64,000 bases of DNA from Micropterix aruncella (GCA_944548615.1 OX155972.1:8944159-9008158), one strand, 5' to 3'. Numbered from the stretch's first letter, positions 37,942 to 50,019 are shown. Program-made: numbers and translations. The notes: generated by a model from the sequence alone, not told the origin.

Positions 37942-38084
37942 CTGACGTTATGTCTCAAAAAAGTAATAAAAATAAGTAGGGAATATTTGTTGAAGACACT
38001 AGAGATAAAATAAGAATCATTATCAAAATAAATGAATTTATTATCACGGGTGTTAAATAGAGATACAATTATCCAGTTACTGTA

Positions 38085-38545
38085 AGTGTTTAGGTGGTAT
38101 AGTTATAGAGATACCATGAAATTAGTAACGCGTGGCACGGAACAAGACGCGTACGTCTATGAGATGGGTATCGTGCATCTGAGGAGGGAGGGGGGGGGGG
38201 GTCTTGCACTATATATCTATATGCACCACCGTACAAATATTTTTGTAGACAGGCCAGTGGGAAGGGTTATAGCTCTTCTTAATTCCTTACCCACAGAAAT
38301 AGATATCTTTTGTATATCCCTCTGGCAGCTAAAAAGGCAACTCCCTGCTATCTCATGTTTATCATAATCTGTCTTTTATTAAGTTTTATATTTTTATGTT
38401 TTTTTCTTGTTCAATGTTAGCATTCATTTAGTTATGTCGTCATTTATTTTTAGACTTACACTCTAGCTTTAATATTCAAGGGCGAATTGATTAATCTGTA
38501 ATGTCCTTGAATACTATTTGAAACTAATAAATAATAATAATCTTA
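38085..38545 (+). pseudogene. LINE ORF2 end and 3' UTR
   Basis: The frame RTNIFVDRPVGRVIALLNSL then PTEIDIFCISLWQLKRQL resembles the LYNSLP…IDIF…L.FK end of LINE ORF2. The 3' UTR runs to ATAAATAATAATAATC, just before the hAT-like element. The G-run at 38191-38200 breaks the frame upstream. Confidence 0.6.
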
Positions 38546-38547
38546 AG

Positions 38548-39237
38548 CAGAGGTACCCAAACTTTTTGGTCTCATAGACACTTTGCTGTTTTCCGTAGAC
38601 CCCTTCCCTGAATAATATTGAATTTTCCTAAAGTTACTAACTTTAAGCGCTTTTGACAGTGGGCACAGTACTGATCACACAGGGTTTTTGGTAAAGTGGA
38701 TAGTTGTAAAAATAGAAAACGTGTACAGTCTTTAGTTGTTCATTTTTAAACGTCCACGACCTTGAAGTACGAAGCATTTGAGAAAGCCGCACATGTAGCC
38801 CTATCTCGCTTATTCAATAATGTGGCGCGTCTATCCTACTCACTCGCACGGATACTCATTAAAGCGCGGATACAATTTTATCACATATCTTACTCGCACC
38901 TCCCCTTGTTAGGCATGTGCGCTGGCATCCTCAATCGACTAGTGATGCCATTTGAGTTGAGCGTTGATTTACTTTCATGATACTTGCGACGCGCGCGTTT
39001 GTTTATTGCTGTTATTATAATTTAAAAATACTATGCCGTACACATAAATTGTTTTAGAAGCAATACGACATTTACAAATCGCCGTAATGTTTATGATGAC
39101 CTGCCTAGATGGGGTCCGCTAACGTAGACCCCCATTTACATTTCGTGCGCCCCGATTTGTTTTTCTCGCTGACATGGACCCCCTGCAATTCAGAATCGAC
39201 CCCTGGGGGTCTATATATACCACTTTGGGAATCACTG
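38548..39237. mobile_element. hAT-like non-autonomous element
   Basis: The left end CAGAGGTACCCAAACTTTTT and the right end (reverse complement) CAGTGATTCCCAAAGTGGTA are hAT-type inverted repeats. The flanking 8-mers ATCTTAAG and ATATAAAG agree at six of eight positions, as an aged 8 bp target duplication. About 690 bp without transposase sequence. Confidence 0.7.
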
Positions 39238-39338
39238 ATATAAAGGTATCGTCTAAAAAGGCAATTAAAAGTCACCCTACATAAAGTAACAAATCGATTC
39301 AAAACTTTACGCGAAGCGAAGCCGCGGGCAACAGCTAG
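39238..39338 (+). mobile_element. Helitron 3' terminus (second family)
   Basis: The hairpin ACGCGAAGCGAAGCCGCGGG followed by CAACAG and CTAG (39335-39338) before T is a Helitron 3' end of a different family from 33824 and 39881. Its 5' part is not identified; the hAT-like element may lie inside it. Confidence 0.65.
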
Positions 39339-39880
39339 TATATAAATAAATAAATATATAATCAACGTGCTCGAATGCCTGCGACATACAGTAGATAGAC
39401 ATATCGAGGCATAGATAGGAGGATAGCGATTTCGTTGGTCTGCGGTGGGCAGCAAAGTTTTGCAATTAGGGAATTTGTATCAACCCCCCCCCCTCCCCCT
39501 TCTCCTCGAAAGCGACTAACCGTTTCGACAACTTTCGCTTACAGCTTTGAGCTTAGTTACGCTTCGTCGTCGAGGGAGATCGCATTTTGATTTTCCCTCC
39601 AAATTGCCGGCGACCGAGAAGTGTTTGTATTAGATCTCTTCCGATGTCAGTTTAGTAATTAGTATGTATTAGTAGGCTATTATGGAAAAGCATCTGAAGG
39701 AACTGACGATTTCAATCTAGCATATACTCAAACTGGGCTAAGAGATTGGGAATGCCGATCGACTGAAATTTGGGTCAAATTCCATTATCAAGCTTAACCC
39801 GTCGGACGCCAACAGTGCCAATAGGCGATTTGCGTCGTTTGACAGATCCGCGCGTAACCGTTTCAACCGGCCCTCATATA

Positions 39881-40656
39881 TCTATACTAATATTATAAAG
39901 AGGTAAAGTTTGTGACGTTGTAGGAAGTAATCTCTGAATCTACTGAACCGATTTTGACAATTATTTACCAATAGAAAGCCACGTTATTTGTGAGTGTCAT
40001 AGGCTATATATTAATTATAAAAATGAAAAGACTTTTTCGTGGTAGTCGGATTTCAAAGTAAGTCGGAAAAACGGTCGAACGAAAACGTTTCTAACGGACG
40101 CTGTCTTAACGATGAGAGATTTATTCTGATTAAGTTCTAGAGAAAAGTTGTAGAACTTGATGCCTACCAAAAATACCTACTTTGCCCCTTTTGTAATGCC
40201 TACCAAAAAGTCAGCGACAGCAAATGTATAAATTTTATATTTAAGTCACAAAAAGTAGTATTTTATATTAAAAAAATAATTTAAATCGTTAGGTCATGTT
40301 TATTGGTCATATTATCAACAATTATGAATTCATATCAAAATAAGTAAATTTATTGTCTCAAGTGTTTAAAACAAAAGACTTTTTCCTTTTACTGCATATT
40401 ATTTCACTTTTACTGCATAAATGGTTAAAGAGATAAGACACTCACAAATAAGACACTCACAAGATGACACTCACAAATAACGGTAATATAGTCAAATTGG
40501 CATGCAAATACATACATACATATGCAGTAAAAATATAACCCTTCTTTTAGCAGTCAGGAAATAAATCATAGCACTCAGTACTAACCAAACCATACTCATA
40601 ATTTCATCACAAGTAAAAAGTTTTACCGCCCAACGAAGTGGGCACGGGTCAGCTAG
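39881..40656 (+). mobile_element. Non-autonomous Helitron
   Basis: It starts TCTATACTAATATTATAAAG after A and ends GCCCAACGAAGTGGGC…GTCAGCTAG before T. It carries a ~40 bp local duplication around GATGCCTACCAAAAA (40160-40215). Same family as 33824-34563. Confidence 0.85.
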
Positions 40657-40678
40657 TATTATATATTTATATAAACCT

Positions 40679-42538
40679 ATGCCCACTTCGTTGGGCGGTA
40701 ATTATGAGTGTGGTTCGGTTATTACAGAGTGCTATGATTTATTTCCTGATTGCCAAAAGGAGGGTTATATTTTTACTGCATATATTGTACGTATGTATTT
40801 GAATGCCAATTTGGCTATACTACCGGGTTTCAAATGAGTGAATGAAATGATTATGATTGAATAAATTATGTTTATTTTAATTGTTCAAAGCTTCTTTGTA
40901 TACTATATTAGATTTAATGTTATGATGTGGTACCAAAATATATTGTCTTTCGAAGTTCCAACCCGAGATAAGTCAACATACAACTGCCCATGGGAAAAAC
41001 ACTGCTTTCTCGGGTCAATGCCCACCAGAGACAATGTTTGACCCTGGGACCTATTAATAGTGAGGGCAAAGACATCTTGACGGGATACTGTAGCCTTTTA
41101 AACGGTATGGGTTAATCCGTCGGAATCGTGGATATCCGCGAAATATAAGCCAGTTGTCCCACTGCTTTATTACTCCTACTATTTTTAAGCAGCCTTGTGC
41201 CATTACACATGTTAGGGGGGACTCAAGTTTCTTAATAGCATGATAGGAATGCCAGCTTCTAACATAAGGTCGTGAGGTGGTAAGCCAGAAGGTAAGCAAC
41301 GAATTTAAACATTCTTGAGGATAGTGCACTGTATCCTCAATATTACACACCGTGTCAATGGACTTATAGTGTTTGACTTGACCGGGAATTTTCTCTAAAA
41401 TAAGTTTATTTATCTCATTCTTTGTATCGTTTCTGGGTGACACTATTGCCCTAGAACAAAGCCATTGATAATCTATTTCCAATAAATTTTCAAGACCGGG
41501 ATATGGTTATCGAATTGAGAAATGGTTATCGAATTAGAAATGGTTATCGAATCATGACAGACTAACCATACATCAAATGTTAGAAATAATAGTATAATAA
41601 AACTTAGGTGCACAAATTTTTAAACATATATGTTAAGTATATTTTAACATTGAACTAACTACCAAAAATTATTTGACTTTGACAATGAAGTATACTTTTT
41701 AGACTAGGTATTTTAATATTAATAAATATTAATGACTGTTTCTTTCTTTTCTCAAATATAACTTTAATTATTTTATTTAATCGAATTTTATATGATATTT
41801 ATTGCCGATTAAATAATGGAATTGCATTTTATTTATTATATTATCTTTTAATATTTTTTTTTTATTTTTTTTCAATTTTATTCTGAAGACCACATTTTAG
41901 GGCAATTTAGTGTCATTAGCTTTTTACTAAAACTTGTATATTTGTAAGCAACCAATCAATCAAGCAAACTTGATTGTAATATTGGAGTCCTGTCCACCCT
42001 AGAACGGGCTAGTCCCAGTTGGGTGACAGAAACAAATAAGCAAAAGGTTAAGGTTTTGCCATTCGGTTCCTGTTATTTTTATAAGCTAATCAATGTTTCA
42101 TAGTAATTAATTCTTAAATAAATAATAAATAAATAAATATATTGCGTCTATCAGATGTTCTAACCTATGTAATATGTGACCTAACCTATCGTCAAATTTA
42201 ATGTCATCGCTAGTACTGTTGGTGTCAAGACAGCTAATTATTCCTTCTCCAAGATTCAGTAGTTGATGCGGAAAGGTAGTTGTCGCTCAAATGGGCTCTC
42301 ATGTTTGTTCTTAAATTGAGAGTTTCAACGGAACTCCGTAAGTAAGATGATTTTAAGCATGCCCTGATGACATCGGCGCGTGTTCCTTATGTTATTACAG
42401 GCAGTGTTTGCCGAAAATCGTTCGCAAAAACAATAGTAACACCACCCATAACAGCATCTGAGTTTCTGAGGTCTTTGAGCGATCGGTTTACTGCTTCAAC
42501 ATGAGCTCTAAGACTCATGGTACATTCGTCTCATATAA
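40679..42538 (-). pseudogene. Decayed autonomous Helitron (Rep-Hel helicase part)
   Basis: On the minus strand several pieces of the Pif1-like helicase follow in order. At 42250-42538: DECTMSLRAHVEAVNRSLKD, GGVTIVFANDFRQTLPVI and CLKSSYL, which hold motif II (DEC) and motif III (normally GDFRQ, here NDFRQ). At 41054-41482: WLCSRAIVSPRND and a decayed remainder. At 40903-41042: [20 protein letters not shown] then [12 protein letters not shown]. The last ~150 bp match the 3' ends of the Helitrons at 34563 and 40656 up to the hairpin CCCAACGAAGTGGG, but the final CTAGT is lost. Stops, frameshifts and inserted sequence make it dead. The Rep nuclease domain is not seen. Confidence 0.75.
41990..42145 (+). 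mobile_element. LINE 3' end nested in the Helitron
   Basis: TGTCCACCCTAGAACGGGCT…GCCATTCGGTTCCTG ending in (AAAT)n, as at 6917-7075. It separates the two helicase blocks of the Helitron relic. Confidence 0.7.
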
Positions 42539-43213
42539 TTAACCTTCATACGGCCCTCAATTTATTCTATCGTTCAGGCCCTCGGGTCAAAAAGGACCCA
42601 TACGTATTATTAGAGCTTTTTTTCCTTTTCCTTAGAAGTGGATTACTTAACAATTGTTAATCATTTACTTAATTATTAATACGTTAAATTTGGAGTGTGC
42701 TCAGTAAATAAATTATATAAAATAAATGAGCAATGTATTTTAGAACCTTTATTAGAAAATCAAAATTACAAAATTAGTTACAATTCGTGCACAAAACTTG
42801 TGTGACCGAATGTAATTTGCAAACAAAGTTTTTACATATTTTACAGACCAAGCTTGTTTGGTTGTCAGATTTTTGGCAAAGCTGACATCGGCTTCGTTTA
42901 GCACCCGTCGTCCTGTTGTCTGCAGTTGACGTTGTAGCTGGAGTTTCTACTTCCGCTTGTATTCGTACTGCAATGTCTCTCGAATAAGATGCTCGGGGGA
43001 GGTGTGAGCGTTTTTGAATAAATGGCGTCACTAACTGGTGACCGAGATTTTCTATCGCCAAACACCCCTTTTTCCATTCGGAATTCTAAAGTTAGTTATT
43101 GCAATAACCACAGACCACACGTGGTATTTGGTTATTACAATAACAATGTGAAGTGTAAATAAAATAACATACTAAAATATATGCCGGGTCAGTGTTGACC
43201 CAAAGGACGTTTA
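42539..43213 (-). pseudogene. piggyBac transposase C-terminal fragment
   Basis: Minus-strand codons 43085-42774 read AIENLGHQLVTPFIQKRSHL and end with RCQLC…SLVCKICKNFVCKLHS…LCTNCN. The C/H spacing is the cysteine-rich DNA-binding domain at the end of piggyBac transposases. TTAA at 42539-42542 and TTTAA near 43208 may be its target sites, each next to a related GGGTCAA-type motif. The catalytic DDD domain is missing. The left edge coincides with the break in the Helitron helicase. Confidence 0.75.
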
Positions 43214-43324
43214 AGTAAAAAAAAAGTATAGACAAAAATATAAACTAGTACTCGGTTTAAATTTGCCTAAAATGTGTTTATTGAAATAAAAATAAGTTTG
43301 TAGTAAAAAACACATTTTTAAAAA

Positions 43325-44215
43325 CAAGCTCTTATTAAAATGCTCTGTCCCGAGCCAACCCAGGGTGCGCAGCCATGTCATAGTGGAACTTAGAACAGGC
43401 TATCATAATTGAATGTTATACAGAATTACGTGTTTATGCTTTTGACCGTTGAGGAGTCTCCTCGTTGAAAGCCAGCCCTAGGTGCAGCAGCCCCATCGAT
43501 GTGAAACTTAGAATTATATCATAATTGAACACGTAGGTACACAAAATTTCGTTTCTGTGCTGTAGACCGTTAAGGAGTCTCCTCGTTGGAATCCAACACT
43601 GGGCTCGGCAGCCATGTCATTTTTTTTATTTATTTTATTTTCTTTTATTCAGGAAAATAACAGTGTATAAAAGTAAGTAGCCAAACAAGATAGATATACA
43701 AATTACACCAGAGACAATTTTCCACTAAATGTTAACATCAAGATTATCTAAAATTAAATGATAAGAGACAGAAAAAAAACGAGAAAAGAAAGAGAATAGA
43801 AAGGGAGGGACCAGGAAGGGAAGGAGGAACATAGGAAAAAAAATACATTATGTTGATGGGTGTCCACGTATTTAACAAATTTATCAGTACGATATTTGAA
43901 GTTGAGACAGGACACTTACACACACACAGGAAACTTAGAATAGGCTATCATAATTGAATGCGTATTATACAAATTTTGGTGTCTGTGCTGTTGATCGTTG
44001 ACGAGTCCTCTCGTCGGGAGCCAATCCTGTGTGCAGAATCTGGACATGCTTATAATAAAAATGCATTGTCATCGGAACTGAATCAACATGTAAAATTTCA
44101 ACTTCATAGGATGAGAGGAAGTGGTTCTAATTCTGCTTGCAATTTGACCTAAACAAAACATACTGACAAACATTGCAAGGTAAAGAAAAGCTTGTAAATA
44201 ATAAAGTTTTAAAAA
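43325..44215 (-). repeat. Lepidopteran minisatellite repeat, inverted copy
   Basis: Units around GAGGAGTCTCCTCG and GAGGAGTCTCCTCGTTGGAA at 43340-43620 and another at 43940-44050 are reverse complements of the units at 3425-3770. The part 43621-43920 in between is AT-rich and looks like a nested LINE 3' end (TTTTATTCAGGAAAATAACA). Confidence 0.6.
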
Positions 44216-44239
44216 AAACACTAAAAACACGCTTTTATA

Positions 44240-44665
44240 AATGCACGTAAAAACCAAAAAAACCTTGAAACTTAATCGTGGTCAAAGTTCATTACAAGAC
44301 CTTTCTAACAAGCCCAAACACGGCTATGATACGATATTCCATCATGGAATGCCAGTGCCTATCTTTCGGCTTCATCATCAGACCTTGAAACCTAATCGTG
44401 GTCAAAGTTCATTCCAAGACTTTTCTAACAAGTCCAAACACAGCTCTGATACGATGTTCCATCATGAAATTCCAGTTCATATCTTCCGACTCCATCATCA
44501 GATCAGTTCGACAGTACCTTATTATTGTATTGTCATCAGAAGTACATACAGCTGCCAATTTTCATGACGCTACGATCCTTGGAAGATGGTTAAATTAGTT
44601 ACCTTAGATTCCATTACATAGTTAGTTACATACAGGTCGACCTAATAAAAGCGTGTTAAAAATAA
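44240..44665 (+). mobile_element. LINE 3' UTR fragment with minisatellite
   Basis: Two and a part units of ~119 bp beginning CCTTGAAACCTAATCGTGGTC, then the tail GACCTAATAAAAGCGTGTTAAAAA. Longer relative of 2795-3141; the number of units differs. Confidence 0.65.
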
Positions 44666-45429
44666 AATACTTAACGCCAGCCGGCAAAGGGTTTATAGTA
44701 AGCTAAAAGTTAACAACGAAAAAACAATATCCTCTACATAGAGTCTATTGTTTTAAATTCGATAAAACTTGTGTCGAGCGTCCTTTACGTTCACAAAGAT
44801 ATGTGCCTTTGAAGCCCTTTCTTTCTTTCATGCGCTCATGTGATTATAAACGCGATTTTGTGTCCTTTTGCGCTATTTTCGTCTTCTCAGATCTCAGAAG
44901 GTGCGGTTGGCCGTAAAATCCTAAGGAAATTCAGGCAAGCGTTGAAATTGGCCAAGTAGAAACGTTTCGGATTGAACTTCCCGGGATATTTTCTGATTTT
45001 TAACGCCTAGTGACATCTAGCAGTCGCTAGTGACATCACATTACGTATGATAGTTTAGCTTATTGGCGATAGATGGTGGGAGGTAAAATTAAAAAAGGCA
45101 AGAGAATAGATTATAAAATAAATTTGAAAAACTACAAAAAAGTAATAATTATGGTGCTAGCAAGAATCTCAAAAAAAAGTAAAGTCTACAGCGCCACCGA
45201 GGAGAGATTAATAAAACTATTCCAGTAATTAAAAGGGCGCCAAACCGATGACTTGTTTCAGACAAACGATAAATCACCTGTCTATAAATTTTTCATCGAA
45301 TATTGATACATGTTTATTTTTTAGTTCAGTGGACTAACACCCTTCTAGCATTTCTACAATTGTATCTATTACATAAAATCGTTTCGTTTTATAGCTTCCA
45401 TTTTGAAAAGGGAAACTAAAAAAACGAAT
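44666..45429. other. Unassigned stretch
   Basis: No gene recognised. GTGACATCTAGCAGTCGCTAG near 45009 resembles MITE ends. Confidence 0.4.
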
Positions 45430-45700
45430 TTATTAATTGAAATACTACGTTATACACCGTGAGTTTCATTAGTGTCATCTTTGATGTAGGTGAATCAGTA
45501 CGAGCAAGTAAGCAACTTTAATTTTAAAACTTTAAAAAAAAAGGTTTTTGGAAATTTGAACAATTTAACTTGTGAATAAAAGTTTGGAAAGCAGGTAATA
45601 TAACGAAAATAAACAATATTTGTGATATTTACCAACCGCTAGATAGCATACCGTCGAGTCGCCTTACTTGAGACAGATAATGCACAACTTTCAACCAATT
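45430..45700. mobile_element. Foldback MITE, partial
   Basis: GTGAGTTTCATTAGTGTCATC…GTGAATCAGTACGAGCAAG is the terminal arm of the MITE at 699-1056, followed by AACCGCTAGATAGCAT from its centre. The right arm is missing. Confidence 0.55.
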
Positions 45701-45969
45701 TTCAGGTGAAAGTCTATTCGTTGACTATAACACGGAGACGGAAATATAATATTAAGATTTTTACACACAAAAAAAGATGTAAACCTACTGTCTCATGTAA
45801 GTTGCCAAAGTTGCCATACTTGAGACAGGCATGAAAAATACACGAAAGAATTTTCTTATATTCTTATGTTTTAACTTGACTGACATTTTTAAACTTATGA
45901 AGAATCGTTATAAATAAAATACAAAGAAAATAAAGCTTTCGTAATATTTTTATTTTGAAAAAAATAATA

Positions 45970-46566
45970 CGTGTGGCACTCGGGGACTGCCGCGGTAAAG
46001 CTTGCATAGCATTTTTAACAACTTATGCAATTATAATTATTTATTTATTTCATTTATTTTATTTTTTCTGATATCAGATAACTGCGCTCTATCGGAAAAC
46101 GTTGAAATTATTCCGAATCATTTGCGGCTGCGGTAGCAAATGATTCGGAATAATTTAAACGTCTTCCGATAGAGCGCCGAGTACGAATTTTTTATTCGAT
46201 AAAGCAAAAAACCGGATTATTCGAAAAAAATCGTAGATTAAAAGATAGATAATTAAATTATCTTTAAAATGGTGCAGGTTTCATAATAATACGCCAGATA
46301 GTATTTGCGTAGTAGTCGTTTTTGTGTTTGGTTAGACCTAATTTCACAAATTAATTACACCATGTAATATAAACAAAATCTAAAAATATTCAAAGCTAAG
46401 AATATTAGGAAAATGTTCTTGTTTATCATATATTTTTTTCGAAGCGTAAGCAGTACTCGTTTAGACGTAATTATCAGTTTAAAATCATTAATTTTCGTTA
46501 ACAAATTTCTTCATTCGGTCGCCGCGCTGGCCTCTAGGCCGGCGATAAAAGCTATGCAATAGCTTA
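45970..46566 (-). mobile_element. 600-bp MITE with central palindrome (copy 2)
   Basis: Inverted copy of 13042-13635, from CGTGTGGCACTCGGGGACTG to AAAGCTATGCAATAGCTT, with the same 41 bp palindromic arms at about 46085-46178. Confidence 0.7.
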
Positions 46567-46739
46567 AAAATAAATTACCGAAATATTGAAATGAAATCGT
46601 TTATTAATCTTAATTTGTTGAGCGGAATCAATGGCAAGATTGTTAATCTTCTCAATTCTTACAAAATATACGTTAAAGAACCTAAAATCTACCTGAAAAA
46701 CCTGAAAAATACTTAAGAGGCCGTACCAGCCGTGGCGGC

Positions 46740-47430
46740 CAAAAGCTATATGAGGCATAATTTTGTGGCCTGGTTGTGAGAACACGAAAAAGAATTTTAT
46801 TACATTTAGGCCGCATTTTAAAAACCCGGTCCTTAAGCTAGCGATTCGCCTAAACGAAATTGGTAAATTATTTCCATATTAATTGTAAATTATCTTTATT
46901 CAGTTACTGTTTTCCAAAAAATAAAAACGAGCGAGATTTGTCTTCAGTTTTTGAAAAACCTAGAGATGATTTTTAATATTAAAAAATACTATTTACACCA
47001 GCTTATGGTCTATTTGCATTGTACCAAGACAGTTTTTGGAACTTCCATACAAAAAATATAAGAAAAAAATGTTTGAAATTACGTAATTTCCATAAATGTT
47101 ATGGCCAAACATTATTTTTTGTCTATTTATTAAAGATACTTTTGAGTGATATAAAAAATAACACAGTGATCTTGAGTTATTTTATTATTGTAATCAAATT
47201 TTTGCTTTATAAAAAACTATTCATTCAATAATTTATTATATTATAATTGAAAAGCCAAATCGACTATATTAGACGACGCGCGAAGCCGAAATAGTCATTC
47301 GTAATTGGCCACTGCCAACTGTGGGACGTATTCCCTTGTCGCCGCGGTATACCTATACATCTTTATGTATATATCGAAAGCGCGCGGGCGCGTGGCATTG
47401 CAAAAATATCTAAATTTTTAATCGCGTCAA
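46740..47430. repeat. 700-bp dispersed repeat of unknown type (copy 2)
   Basis: Matches 26338-27030 with scattered differences, and has GCGCGCGGGCGCGTGGC where copy 1 has GCGCGCGCGTGGC. Confidence 0.6.
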
Positions 47431-47859
47431 CTCGGAAGGGAGCCTTAATATTAAAAATAAAAAAAGACAAAACCTTACAAAAAATTACATTTTTATTACT
47501 GCATTATTGCAAATAGTATTGATATGGCTTTTATTGAGTAGTACACTAAATAAATATGTTTCTTCTTCTACATAACGATATATTTCGAAGTTTATTTCGT
47601 TTTGTTTTTATATTATTACTTATATAAAAACAAAACTTACCGTCGCGATTCGTAATCTAATATAACAAAAAAAAATCTCTTTAAAAAAAGTAACAATTAT
47701 GATGAGCACAAGCAACGTACACGCTTGAAGTTTCCGATGACAATAATAGTAGAGAACGGAAGTTTTTGAAAAACGGAAAAAAAGTCAATCAAAATTTAAT
47801 GGAAGTTTTGTCTCAAGAAAGGATATCCTTTCAAGTACTTAAGGCGATTCGACAGTACT

Positions 47860-47937
47860 TTTTCTCACAATTTTTAAACAAAAGTTGCTTATTTGCTCCT
47901 ACTAATACACCCACTTCAAGGATGTCACTAATAACAA
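47860..47937 (+). mobile_element. MITE terminal arm fragment
   Basis: AAAAGTTGCTTATTTGCTCC…CCCACTTCAAGGATGTCACT is the right arm of the MITE at 699-1056, cut off by the SINE pair. Confidence 0.55.
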
Positions 47938-48061
47938 TAGTGGTTAGGCACGGCCCGGTGGCCTATGCCACCGGGCCGTGAACCCGGGACCTTGCAATGT
48001 AAAATCAGGCGACCTAACCACTATTGGTTAGGTCGCCTGATTTTAGATTGTAAGGTCCCGG
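47938..48061. mobile_element. Head-to-head tRNA-SINE heads with strong hairpin
   Basis: GGTTAGGTCGCCTGATTTTA…TAAGGTCCCGGG at 48023-48061 is the head of the SINE at 1215, and its reverse complement lies at 47983-48022. Just left of them, 47949-47980 is a perfect 14 bp stem CACGGCCCGGTGGC with a CTAT loop. Confidence 0.7.
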
Positions 48062-48535
48062 GGGGAGCTAATGGGCCCTTGCTGAGTTGGCCACGAAGAC
48101 CCATTCTGTTTCAGGGTCGGTCACACTCACGGGTCAACACCCATCCGATGGCCTCCACGCATGGGGTGCGAGCCTGGGTAGGACACTGGGTCAACCATTC
48201 TCCCCTGGGAACAATCCTCTGGCGCTCCTGGACGGTCTGCGCACCGAGCGGCGCAAGCCAATCGATTGTGCTCTCCGACTAACAATCGGGGGAGTCTGGG
48301 AACTGTATTGTTTCCTATAGAGCGGGGGCAGTAGTCTACCTTACGGCGACTGCTCTTGAAATGACCATTGGCCATCCGATCCCGGTTCAGAGTCGGGCAA
48401 AGGACGCCTTGGTCCGCGACAGATTCGGTGCACTCCGTTTCACCGCTTCGTAAGGGAGAGGACCGCGCAAGCGACCTCGAACTCGGAAGCAATCGAGAGA
48501 CCGGAGAAATCTGGTCACAATTGGAAGTGAGATTT
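48062..48535 (+). mobile_element. 660-bp retroposon, copy 8 (3' part missing)
   Basis: It begins GGGAGCTAATGGGCCC and ends in the middle at CACAATTGGAAGTGAG, where unrelated AT-rich DNA starts. Confidence 0.8.
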
Positions 48536-48880
48536 GCGAAAAATGCAGTGTAGCATTATGCTATAATAAACAAAATAATTGTTTTAATTTTTTCCATACA
48601 ACATAAATGTTTTTTTATACGTTCAACTCAATGTTACAGTAATGTCACATTCCCTTAAATGTGAAATAAATGATTAATAATAAATATTTTTGAATTTCTG
48701 AGAAATACATACGTGTTTTTTTATTTGCCTAAACCTATCTCATTATCAACATTATTTTTTGTTTGAAGATCTTGGGCTACAAAGGGTTTAAAGCTTTTAT
48801 AAAAAAATCCATCACGAGCCAACCCTGGGTGCAATCATAATTGAATACGTATACAAAATTTTGAGATCTTGTTGTTTCCA

Positions 48881-49100
48881 GGAAAATAATCAACAACTTT
48901 CTGGAAAAATTATTTAAAACCGCAATTTCCGCATCTCAAATTCTATGGCTTCGAAGGGGAAGTAAATGGCAAGACAGATGTCCTAAACTTACCACAGCCG
49001 GTCGTTAGTCCAGAATCCACCGTTCACCCCCCAGAAGTGTAATAATAGTATATGATGGGCCTGACCGGTCTTCGGTCGGTGAATTACATTGCAGCTCCGT
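48881..49100 (+). mobile_element. R2-superclade retrotransposon 3' fragment (copy D)
   Basis: It covers the last codons (IINNFLEKLFKT…ASQILWLRRGS-type sequence) and the 3' UTR, with CCACCGTTCACCCCCCAGAA, the 3' hairpin at 49061-49079 and GCAGCTCCGTATTTT. About 220 bp, strongly 5'-truncated. Confidence 0.8.
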
Positions 49101-49167
49101 ATTTTATTTACTATTGACCGTTGAGAAGTCCCCTCGTCGGGAGCCAACCCTGGGTGCAGCAGCCATG

Positions 49168-49822
49168 GGAGTTAATGGGCCCTTGCTGAGTTGGCCACGA
49201 AGACCCATTCTGTCACTCACGGGTAAACACCTATCCGACGGCCTCCACGCATGAAGTTCGAGCCTAGGTAGGACTTTGACACTATGGTCAGTTTCACCTG
49301 GGAATCAACATTCTGGCGCTCCTGGACGGTCTGCGCACCGTGCGGCGTAAGCCAATCGACTGTGCACTCTGACTAAGTCGGGGGAGTCTGGAAGCTGTAC
49401 TGTTTCCTATAGAGCAGGGGTGGTTGCGGACCTTACGGCGACTACTCTTGAAACGACCATCGGCCATCCGATCCTGGGTGAACAGCCGGGCAAAGGACGC
49501 TGTGGTCCGCGATAGATTCGGTATACACCGTTTCACCGCTTCGTAAGGGAGAGGACCGCGCAAGCGACCTCGAACTCATAACCAATCAAGAGACCGGAGT
49601 AATCTGGTCACAATTGGAAGTAAGAGCGTGAGTGTAAGCCCGCTGGGTAACACTCCTGGCTATCTAGCGGTTAAGGCGTTGGCCTCTTACGGGTTTGTGG
49701 CGGAGCTTGACGGTGGACTGTTTTGTCCAAGTCTTCTGCGCTCACTCCAGGGAGATAGAACGACTAATCGTTAAAACTTCCTGAGGTGACGGGCTCGCCC
49801 GCTGTAGTTGACAACTCTAGTT
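49168..49822 (+). mobile_element. 660-bp retroposon, copy 9
   Basis: From GGAGTTAATGGGCCCTTGC to GACAACTCTAGTTG, with an ACGGG-CTCG-CCCGC hairpin near 49786. Full length apart from a short gap near 49210. Confidence 0.8.
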
Positions 49823-50019
49823 GTAGATCAGGTCATGCTCACCATAAAAATGCATTGTCATCGGAACTGAACTAACTTCAAATTCATAGGATAAGAGGAA
49901 GTGGTTCTATTTCAGCTTGCAAGATTTAACCCAAACAAACATACAAACTAACAAACATTGCAAGGTAAATAAAATCTTGTAAAAAGGGTTGAATAAATAA
50001 AAATATTCAAAAAATAATC

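Larger units (their letters stand above)
48790..50010 (-). repeat. Minisatellite repeat with two nested insertions
   Basis: Parts of one lepidopteran minisatellite repeat (48825-48880, 49110-49167, 49823-50010) are separated by an R2-like fragment (48881-49100) and retroposon copy 9 (49168-49822). Confidence 0.6.
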
